A DNA stretch of 14,027 bases, taken from the NCBI RefSeq assembly GCF_030530965.1, contig NZ_JAUMTY010000054.1, forward strand, positions 1 to 14,027, in the 5' to 3' direction. This document shows positions 6,295-12,184 of this stretch, one piece after another. Below the pieces are notes generated by a model. That model was given only the letters and a program-made list of their open reading frames with translations, was not told the origin of the DNA and made no database searches. The first letter of the stretch is position 1, and the number at the start of each line of letters is the position of its first letter. This DNA comes from Corynebacterium sp. (lineage in GTDB: Bacteria; Actinomycetota; Actinomycetes; Mycobacteriales; Mycobacteriaceae). Position numbers and translations under genes: made by a program.

Positions 6295-7236
6295 ATGCCC
6301 ATTCACATCGTCCGTTGCGGTGACGCACCGCTTCCCCAGGACCTCCCCCTGCCCGTGCACACCGTTCCCACCTGCCCGGGCCGTAAGGATCTGCATTTTA
6401 TCGATGAGCTGGTGGCACGCTTTCTTCCGCACGATCCGACGCCGAGCCTCGACGAAATCGCCGCCCAGCCCGACGTTGACCATCTTGGGGCACCCGGGCC
6501 GGATCCACGCACGCCCATCGACACCGTTCGGCTGGTTGTTGTCGGCACCGATGCCGACCTTGATGCCGTGGCCACGCGGTTAATGCGTATCGACGCTACG
6601 TGGATCGAGCTCGCCTATGTCCCCGCTACCGCCGGGGGCGGTGCTGAGCCAGGCGCCCGTGGTTCATCGGGCATCCGTGTTTCGCCGGGCGAGTCGAGCG
6701 TCGAAGCGCAGTCGGTGATTGGGACAAGCTGGGGTGTGGCAGATAAGCCCTGGTCAATCGCTTTGTCGGGCTCGGTCCGCCCGGTACCCCTTATCCGCGA
6801 CGATTCTGGCCGAGTAACTCTGGGCGTCGCCGAAATCTGTTCAACGGACGGCTCGCCGTTTGTTGGCGAAATCATTATTGACGACACCACCGTCGGAGCT
6901 CCTGAGGGGAGCGGTTTTTATGGCACGCGGTTGGTGTCCACGTTGGACGCGCCGGGAATTGCTGCCGTTGCCATGACTGGGCCGTCTGCCTACAGCGGTG
7001 ACCGAACGAAATCCACACGATCCGGCTCGCCCCATAAGCGGAACGGATTGTTGGGGCGATTCTTTCACCGTGGCCCCGAGGCCGGCGCTGTTGATAGTGC
7101 AGTGCTCACTGGGCGCGCCGTTCAAGCTGGTGGAGAGCCATTTATGGTGTATCGCGATGGCGTCGCCCACCCGCGCCCGCTGACTCGTGTGACGTTTTAC
7201 CGGCACCTGCGCGATATGCAGGTTGTTCGCCCTTAA
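6295..7236 (+). CDS. Conserved-looking protein of unknown function, divergent from purA
   Basis: I do not recognise this 313-residue protein with certainty. No signal peptide or membrane segment is apparent, so it is probably cytoplasmic. A central part near 77-110 (VRLVVVGTDADLDAVATRL onward) looks like an alpha/beta domain. The region around 180-235 and the C-terminal segment ending VTFYRHLRDMQVVRP look well ordered. A basic Arg/Ser/His-rich stretch at about 240-272 looks disordered. The C-terminal half resembles, loosely, the accessory domain of YegS/diacylglycerol-kinase-like proteins, but the kinase nucleotide motif is not seen. Mycobacteria also carry an unknown gene beside purA (Rv0358 in M. 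tuberculosis), and this may be its counterpart; that is recall, untested. The ATG at 6295 was chosen over a TTG at 6226. Its AAGGA box is rather far upstream (13 bases). Confidence 0.75.
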   Translation: MPIHIVRCGDAPLPQDLPLPVHTVPTCPGRKDLHFIDELVARFLPHDPTPSLDEIAAQPDVDHLGAPGPDPRTPIDTVRLVVVGTDADLDAVATRLMRIDATWIELAYVPATAGGGAEPGARGSSGIRVSPGESSVEAQSVIGTSWGVADKPWSIALSGSVRPVPLIRDDSGRVTLGVAEICSTDGSPFVGEIIIDDTTVGAPEGSGFYGTRLVSTLDAPGIAAVAMTGPSAYSGDRTKSTRSGSPHKRNGLLGRFFHRGPEAGAVDSAVLTGRAVQAGGEPFMVYRDGVAHPRPLTRVTFYRHLRDMQVVRP

Positions 7237-7246
7237 TTACGGATCA

Positions 7247-7287
7247 CAAAACGGGGCCCACTCCGATAAGAGTGGGCCCCGTCGTTT
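7247..7287. terminator. Strong bidirectional intrinsic terminator between the unknown gene and groEL
   Basis: ACGGGGCCCACTC (7251-7263) and GAGTGGGCCCCGT (7270-7282) form a perfect 13-bp stem with the 6-base loop CGATAA. AAAA precedes it (7247-7250) and CGTTT follows it (7283-7287), so each strand reads a stem followed by a short T run. It lies 14 bases after the stop codon at 7236, between two convergent genes. Confidence 0.88.
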
Positions 7288-7411
7288 CACCTGTTATTTA
7301 GCACACAGAGGGTGGCGCTGTGCGCGACCGCGTCTACGCAGCTACATCACGGACACGCTTAGTGCGCGGCCGCACGCTCGGCATCGACCTCACGCATGCT
7401 CGTCGCCACTT
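7288..7411. other. Short non-coding spacer downstream of groEL
   Basis: These 124 bases lie between the bidirectional terminator and the groEL stop codon. I see no gene, RNA or second terminator here. On the minus strand it is the 3' untranslated part of groES-groEL mRNA. Confidence 0.5.
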
Positions 7412-9028
7412 TTAGTGGTGGTGGTGATGGCCTTCCGCCTCAGGCTTTTCTTCCTGTGGCTTGTCCACCACAGCGGTCTCGGTGGTCAGAACCATCCGAG
7501 CCACCGATGTCGCATTGTCCACAGCGGAGTGCGTGACCTTCACAGGGTCGATAATTCCCTGCTCGATCAGGTTGCCGTACTCCAAGGTGTCAGCATTGAG
7601 GCCTTCACCGTTCGGCAGATCCTTGATCCGGTTAACCACAACAGCACCGTCAAGACCAGCGTTGTGAGCAATCCAGAACGCCGGCTTGGTCAACGCGTCA
7701 GCCATAGCCTTCACGCCGACTTTTTCGTCGCCTTCGAATTGATCCGCAAATTCCTCGAGCTCGCGAGAAATCTGAACCAGCACGGAGCCACCGCCTGCAA
7801 CAACGCCTTCTTGCGCAGCAGCACGGGCGGAGTTGATCGCGTCCTCGATGCGCAGCTTGCGCTCCGAAACCTCAGTTTCAGTGGCGCCGCCGGCCTTCAC
7901 CACGGCCACACCGCCGGAGAGCTTAGCCAAGCGCTCTTCCAACTTCTCGCGATCCCACGTGGAATCCGTCTCGTCAATCTGGCGACGGAGCAGGTCACGT
8001 CGGGACTGAAGATCTTCCTTGGTGCCGCCACCGTCGACAATGATGGTCTCATCCTTGGTCACGGTGATGCGACGTGCGGAACCGAAGTAGGACTCGTCAG
8101 CCTCGCTCAAGCTGAGGCCAACTTCCTTATCGATGACAGTCGCACCCGTCACCACAGCAAGGTCATCCATGAAGGCCTTGCGGCGGTCACCGAAGTATGG
8201 CGACTTCACGGCGCACACGTTCAGGCTCTTGCGGATCGAGTTCACAACCAGCATCGAGAGCGGTTCGCCCTCAACGTCCTCGGCAACGATCAGAACTTGC
8301 TTGCCGGACTTAGCGATTTTCTCCAGCACCGGGAGGAAATCCGGCAGTGACGAGATCTTCTCACGAACCAACAGAACCAGGGCGTCGTTCAGAACCGCTT
8401 CCCCGGTCTCCGTGTCGGTGACGAAGTACGGCGACAAGTAGCCCTTATCGAAGGACACACCTTCGGTAACAGCCAACTCATCGTTGAGCGATTGTGATTC
8501 CTCAACGGACACAACGCCGTCTTTGCCGACCTTTTCCATAGCCGACGCAACCATCGCGCCGATTTCGGCATCGCGGGAGGACACCGTACCGACGTTGGCG
8601 ATCTCGTCGGTGCTGGATACCTCAGTGGCGCGGGCGCGGAGCAGCTCAACGGCCTTCTCCGCGGCGGCCTTAATACCAACGTTGAGTGCGAGCGGGTTGG
8701 CGCCAGCGGCGACATTGCGCAGACCGGCGTCGACAAGAGCCTGAGCCAGCAACGTTGCGGTTGTGGTGCCGTCACCGGCGATATCGTTAGTTTTAACGGC
8801 GACGGACTTCACCAGCTGGGCGCCGAGGTTCTCGAAAGGATCCTCAACGTCGATATCGCGGGCGATCGTCACACCGTCGTTCGTGACGAGGGGGCTACCA
8901 AAAGCCTTGTCAAGCACCACATTGCGACCGCGTGGGCCGAGGGTGACTTTGACGGCGTCGGCAAGAGTGTCAACGCCAGATTGCAGGCCACGGCGGGCTT
9001 CCTCGTCGAATGCAATAAGCTTCGACAT
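7412..9028 (-). CDS. groEL: 60-kDa chaperonin with histidine tail (GroEL1-type)
   Basis: GroEL forms the double-ring ATP-driven folding chamber in the cytoplasm and works with GroES. The 538 residues show the family hallmarks: TLGPRGRNVVLDK and NDGVTIARDIDVEDPFENLGAQ near the N-terminus, GDGTTTATLLAQ for ATP binding, and the IEDAINSARAAAQEGVVAGGG region with the acidic residue needed for ATP hydrolysis. The C-terminus ends in five histidines (codons 7415-7429) instead of the Gly-Gly-Met repeats of the housekeeping type. This is the pattern of the actinobacterial Cpn60.1 copy that sits with groES, so a second groEL is probably elsewhere in the genome. The start is supported by GAGG 6 bases upstream. 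It follows groES by 26 bases in one operon under CIRCE control. Confidence 0.97.
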   Translation of the reverse strand: MSKLIAFDEEARRGLQSGVDTLADAVKVTLGPRGRNVVLDKAFGSPLVTNDGVTIARDIDVEDPFENLGAQLVKSVAVKTNDIAGDGTTTATLLAQALVDAGLRNVAAGANPLALNVGIKAAAEKAVELLRARATEVSSTDEIANVGTVSSRDAEIGAMVASAMEKVGKDGVVSVEESQSLNDELAVTEGVSFDKGYLSPYFVTDTETGEAVLNDALVLLVREKISSLPDFLPVLEKIAKSGKQVLIVAEDVEGEPLSMLVVNSIRKSLNVCAVKSPYFGDRRKAFMDDLAVVTGATVIDKEVGLSLSEADESYFGSARRITVTKDETIIVDGGGTKEDLQSRRDLLRRQIDETDSTWDREKLEERLAKLSGGVAVVKAGGATETEVSERKLRIEDAINSARAAAQEGVVAGGGSVLVQISRELEEFADQFEGDEKVGVKAMADALTKPAFWIAHNAGLDGAVVVNRIKDLPNGEGLNADTLEYGNLIEQGIIDPVKVTHSAVDNATSVARMVLTTETAVVDKPQEEKPEAEGHHHHH

Positions 9029-9054
9029 ACTGTGCCTCTACCTCTCCTGAACGA

Positions 9055-9354
9055 TTACTTTTCGACGACAGCGAGCACATCGCGCTGCGAGAGAATCAAG
9101 TATTCCTCGCCAGCGTACTTAATCTCAGTTCCGCCGTACTTGGAGAAGATGACGACGTCGCCCTCGGCAACGTCCATGGGCACGCGCTTGCCGTTTTCAT
9201 CGGTACGGCCGGGCCCAACAGCGACGACGGTAGCTTCCTGCGGCTTTTCTTTAGCGGTATCCGGGATAACCAGTCCGGATGCGGTGGTGGTCTCAGCTTC
9301 GACGATCTGAACGAGGAGCTTATCCTCAAGAGGCTTGATGTTGACCTTAGCCAC
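9055..9354 (-). CDS. groES: 10-kDa co-chaperonin
   Basis: GroES caps the GroEL ring and closes the folding chamber. The 99-residue protein has the family N-terminus VNIKPLEDKLLVQ, the mobile loop around EAETTTASGLVIP, GPGRTDENGKRVPMDVAEGDVVIFSKYGGTE in pieces through the middle, and the closing EYLILSQRDVLAVVE. The start is the GTG ending at 9354, giving MAKVNIKPLEDK, with GGAGG 8 bases upstream. The longer in-frame extension to 9438 would place the ribosome binding site and a tandem repeat inside the protein, so it is rejected. It is the first gene of the groES-groEL operon. Confidence 0.96.
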   Translation of the reverse strand: MAKVNIKPLEDKLLVQIVEAETTTASGLVIPDTAKEKPQEATVVAVGPGRTDENGKRVPMDVAEGDVVIFSKYGGTEIKYAGEEYLILSQRDVLAVVEK

Positions 9355-9368
9355 GATTACTTCCTCCA

Positions 9369-9390
9369 GTGAATGGAAAGTGAATGGAAA
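9369..9390 (-). repeat. 11-bp perfect tandem repeat in the groES leader
   Basis: GTGAATGGAAA occurs twice in direct succession on the + strand (9369-9379 and 9380-9390). On the mRNA strand this gives TTTCCATTCAC twice, ending a few bases before the GGAGG box of groES. The pyrimidine-rich repeat could pair with the purine-rich ribosome binding site or bind a protein, or it could simply be a recent slippage duplication. Confidence 0.7.
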
Positions 9391-9456
9391 ATTGTGCTCT
9401 TGACAGGTTTTTCCACAGCCGTCGTCGCGGGTGAACAACTGTGATTCACAACCTGA

Positions 9457-9483
9457 TTGGCACTCTACCCGTGTGAGTGCCAG
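9457..9483 (-). promoter_or_regulatory. CIRCE operator 1 (HrcA binding site)
   Basis: On the minus strand CTGGCACTC-N9-GAGTGCCAA matches the CIRCE consensus TTAGCACTC-N9-GAGTGCTAA with 7 of 9 and 8 of 9 bases in the arms and the exact 9-base spacer. It covers the -10 element of the groES promoter and shares four bases (9480-9483) with the second CIRCE. Confidence 0.88.
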
Positions 9484-9490
9484 CTCTCAA
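9462..9490 (-). promoter_or_regulatory. groES-groEL promoter (sigma-A type)
   Basis: On the minus strand TTGAGA (complement of 9485-9490) is separated by exactly 17 bases from TAGAGT (complement of 9462-9467). This is a reasonable -35/-10 pair, with transcription expected to begin near 9455. That leaves a leader of about 100 bases before groES. Both elements lie inside the CIRCE operators, which is the expected arrangement for repression by HrcA. Confidence 0.65.
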
Positions 9491-9506
9491 CCACCGGGAG
9501 TGCTAA
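9480..9506 (-). promoter_or_regulatory. CIRCE operator 2 (HrcA binding site), half degenerate
   Basis: On the minus strand the left arm TTAGCACTC (9498-9506) is a perfect CIRCE half-site. After a 9-base spacer the right arm GAGAGCTGG matches 6 of 9. The right arm overlaps the left arm of CIRCE 1 and includes part of the -35 element. HrcA, which would bind here, is not encoded in the window. Confidence 0.78.
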
Positions 9507-9568
9507 ATATCCAAACGCGGTCGTGCAGGCCTATGTATGTGCGCGTGGGCAAGGACTTTTGAGAGCGT

Positions 9569-10651
9569 TTATACAACGGGAATAGCGACGTCAAGACCTG
9601 GATTTGTGGCAGCGCCGAGCCCCGATGGTCCCACACCGCGTGCTATCGAATAGGCTGCGGCCGCTGCAATCATGAGGCCATTGTCCGTGCACAACTTCAT
9701 CTCTGGGACGCATAAGTTGATCCCCGCGCTCTGGCACCGCGCTGTGGCTAGGCGACGCAAACCCGAGTTCGCCGCGACCCCGCCGCCGAGCAGGAGCGTC
9801 GTCGCTTCTGTATCGGTGCAAGCCAATAACGCCTTCTTGGTCAGCACGTCCGCCACTGCTGCTTGGAACGAGGCGCACACATCGGGCAACGAGACCGTCT
9901 GGTGGTTCCGCTCGGAGGCCTCAATATAACGGGCGACGGAGGTCTTTAGGCCGGAGAACGAAAAATCGTAGCGGTGCGGGCCGCGGAGATCCTGCGGGCG
10001 CATCACACCCCGCGGGAAACGAATGGCCTTCGGGTTCCCCTCAGCAGCCAGCTTGTCGATAATCGGGCCACCCGGGTACCCCAAACCCAGAAGACGCGAC
10101 ACCTTGTCATAGGCCTCGCCAGCAGCGTCGTCGAGGGTTGATCCCAGCTCCTGCATGGGTTTGCCCAGGCCGTTAACCTTCAGAATCTGAGTGTGGCCGC
10201 CGGATACGAGAAGCGCGATGGCGTGGTCGAGGTCCAGGTCCGCGTCGGCCAGAGCCCCCACCGCGATGTGCCCGGCCAGGTGGTTCATCCCATAGAACGG
10301 AACACCCCAGGCAGCGGCGTACGCCTTCGCCGCCGATGAACCGACGAGGAGCGCACCAGCCAAACCTGGGCCAACCGTCGCGGCCACATAATCTGGCTTA
10401 TCGACGTCGGGGCGCGCGGCTTTCAGGTCGGCGAGGGCTGCCCGCATGACCGGCCCCATGGCCTCCAGGTGGGCGCGGGAGGCGACCTCCGGGACGACGC
10501 CACCGAAGCGGGCGTGCTGTTCCATCGAACTGGCGACGCGGTTGGCCAGGACGGTCACGGTGGGGTCGGCGTCGTCGTGCGTGGTGACTTCGACAATGCC
10601 CACGGCGGTTTCGTCACATGAACTCTCCACACCCATCACGATTGCGCGCAT
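9569..10651 (-). CDS. tsaD: tRNA N6-adenosine threonylcarbamoyltransferase
   Basis: TsaD transfers the threonylcarbamoyl group from threonylcarbamoyl-AMP to A37 of ANN-decoding tRNAs, with TsaB and TsaE, to make t6A. The chosen start gives 360 residues. Visible motifs are VESSCDET at the N-terminus, HARFGGVVPEVASRAH, the metal ligands of NHLAGH (H124 and H128), the nucleotide loop LVSGGHTQI (about 148-155), DDAAGEAYDKV, and the third ligand in CTDNG (D323). The ATG at 10651 gives MRAIVMGVESSCDET, which fits the usual family start. A GTG at 10669 would add six residues, and neither start has a clear ribosome binding site. The gene follows rimI by 64 bases. No clear terminator separates it from groES, so some read-through is possible. 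Confidence 0.95.
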   Translation of the reverse strand: MRAIVMGVESSCDETAVGIVEVTTHDDADPTVTVLANRVASSMEQHARFGGVVPEVASRAHLEAMGPVMRAALADLKAARPDVDKPDYVAATVGPGLAGALLVGSSAAKAYAAAWGVPFYGMNHLAGHIAVGALADADLDLDHAIALLVSGGHTQILKVNGLGKPMQELGSTLDDAAGEAYDKVSRLLGLGYPGGPIIDKLAAEGNPKAIRFPRGVMRPQDLRGPHRYDFSFSGLKTSVARYIEASERNHQTVSLPDVCASFQAAVADVLTKKALLACTDTEATTLLLGGGVAANSGLRRLATARCQSAGINLCVPEMKLCTDNGLMIAAAAAYSIARGVGPSGLGAATNPGLDVAIPVV

Positions 10652-10715
10652 GATGACAAGAGTAGACACCTGGCCGGGATGACTGAAAACACGTGATGGA
10701 AGGGCTTGTGTGGGT

Positions 10716-11300
10716 CTATTTCGGCCTGGGATCCCTTTTCATGGTGAACGCGTCTGCACCAGACGGCTGGTAATAGTTCTTTCGGGTGCCTAACACCGTG
10801 AAGCCTTCTGATTCGTACAACCCGATGGCTGGCTTATTGTCGGTACGCACCTCGAGGAACACAGGACCGGGCGCATTGTCGGCAACATAGAGGATTGTTT
10901 CTAACAGCACTCGTCCCAGGCCGTGACCACGCCATGCGGGATCTAGCCCGATGGTTCGGACTTCAAACTCTGGGTCATCGTCCGGGCCTAAGACTCCTAG
11001 TCCGGCATAGCCGACGAGGATCATCGCGTCAGGCGATCCTTGAGTTTTACGACGCGGGTTCTCCCCTTTTTCATCGCTGTGTCCGGCGCGGGCGGCTGCT
11101 GACATGACAAGGCCGACGTACACCGACCTCGGGTCGCGAAGCTCCGCGAGGAACCCTTCATAGGGCCATGGCGAGTCGTCTGGAAAAATTTCTGCTTCCA
11201 GTTCTGCGCAGGCAGCGGCGGCGGTGGCGTCCAACTGGACGAGCCTCATTCCGTCGGGGAGATTCTCGGGCGGAGCACTCGCGTGCTGGCCGTCACTCAT
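10716..11300 (-). CDS. rimI: GNAT N-acetyltransferase, RimI-type
   Basis: RimI-family enzymes acetylate the N-terminal alanine of ribosomal protein S18 and sometimes other proteins, using acetyl-CoA. The 194 residues show the GNAT acetyl-CoA loop RGHGLGR (124-130) after EVRTIGLDPAW. The family C-terminal part is also present: VFLEVRTDNKPAIGLYESEGF, in two pieces, then RKNYYQP. The early SPWPYEGFLAEL is also RimI-like. A hydrophilic insertion at about 67-92, rich in Arg, Lys, Glu and Ser, interrupts the core sheet region and is longer than in typical RimI. Its ATG overlaps the end of tsaB by eight bases, and GGAG lies just upstream, so the two genes are likely translationally coupled. The actual substrate in this organism is not known from sequence. 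Confidence 0.9.
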   Translation of the reverse strand: MSDGQHASAPPENLPDGMRLVQLDATAAAACAELEAEIFPDDSPWPYEGFLAELRDPRSVYVGLVMSAAARAGHSDEKGENPRRKTQGSPDAMILVGYAGLGVLGPDDDPEFEVRTIGLDPAWRGHGLGRVLLETILYVADNAPGPVFLEVRTDNKPAIGLYESEGFTVLGTRKNYYQPSGADAFTMKRDPRPK

Positions 11301-12174
11301 CGCGCTCCGCCGTCATCTGTTCACGGAGCTGGCGTGCGCGAGTAATCGATTCCTCACTGATAGCAGGGCTCACAGGCTTTGCTTTCGGTGGCACGGCGTC
11401 GGGCCGTCGTAAATAAAGAGGGCGGAGGGGTTGAAGATCTGACTGTCGCGGGAAGAGCGCGGTACGGTCACGGTCAGATTCAGTGTCGGCAGGATCGTCG
11501 ACGTTCTTCGTGCGGTCGAGATTCGCACGGCCGAGGTTCATGGGGTGGTCGAGGGCTGCGCGAACGAAGTTCACGATGTCCGGTTGGGCATCCACCGACT
11601 GGTTAACGCTGTTCACGCTGGACAGAAGGGCGTCGGCCACGGAATCAGACACAACTGCAAAACTCGGCTGTTGTGCAGGAACGTCCGCAGCTTCGGACAC
11701 ATCGACATCCGTTGGGCGCGTGACCTCAGGTTCCGTGACGCGCGCGGGGTGGCCGTCGGATATGCGGTACGTGGCCCAATACACCTCTCGACGGCGAGCA
11801 TCCGTCGCAACGATAATCGTCTCACCCTCATGCTGTGGGGCATCCGCGACGGCATTCCACGCCAGACCATCCAGTGAGCACACACCGATGACGGGAATAT
11901 CTAACGCGTCCCCGAACGCCGCAGCAGTCGCCATGCCGACTCGCAATCCCGTGAACGGCCCGGGCCCCACGCCCACAACAACCGCGTCGAGGTCGCGCGG
12001 AGTGACCCCAACTTCGTCGCAGCACTCCATAATGAAGGGCGTCAGCACTTCGTTGTGTGCGCGGGAATCTCGAACGCTCCTGTAAGAGCGCGCGCGGATC
12101 GCGTCCCGCGAGGTGACGTCGACAAGCCCAGCGGTGACATACGGTGTCGCAGTATCAATAACCAGCACGAGCAT
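11293..12174 (-). CDS. tsaB: tRNA t6A synthesis accessory protein TsaB
   Basis: TsaB is the inactive ASKHA-fold partner of TsaD and scaffolds the TsaB-TsaD-TsaE complex for t6A37 formation. The protein starts MLVLVIDTATPYVTAGLVD and carries the diagnostic VGVGPGPFTGLRVG (67-80), followed by IPVIGVCSLDGLA and the TDARRREVYWA strand. The start at 12174 lies 10 bases after the alr-tsaE stop. The longer open frame upstream to 12306 overlaps the tsaE part and has no TsaB-like sequence. With 293 residues it is longer than the usual 210-230. The extra length is an acidic, low-complexity segment around 205-250 and a charged tail after LRPLYLRRPDA. Confidence 0.95.
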   Translation of the reverse strand: MLVLVIDTATPYVTAGLVDVTSRDAIRARSYRSVRDSRAHNEVLTPFIMECCDEVGVTPRDLDAVVVGVGPGPFTGLRVGMATAAAFGDALDIPVIGVCSLDGLAWNAVADAPQHEGETIIVATDARRREVYWATYRISDGHPARVTEPEVTRPTDVDVSEAADVPAQQPSFAVVSDSVADALLSSVNSVNQSVDAQPDIVNFVRAALDHPMNLGRANLDRTKNVDDPADTESDRDRTALFPRQSDLQPLRPLYLRRPDAVPPKAKPVSPAISEESITRARQLREQMTAERDE

Positions 12175-12184
12175 GATGGATAGA

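Noticed and set aside
7223..8350. 375-codon open frame on the + strand opposite groEL
   Set aside because: It is antisense to a clearly identified gene, has His/Arg/Leu-rich composition without family motifs, and arises from the codon bias of groEL.
9355..9438. N-terminal extension of groES to an upstream start at 9438
   Set aside because: It would place the GGAGG box and the tandem repeat inside the coding region, and the extra residues do not resemble GroES. The GTG at 9354 gives the family N-terminus.
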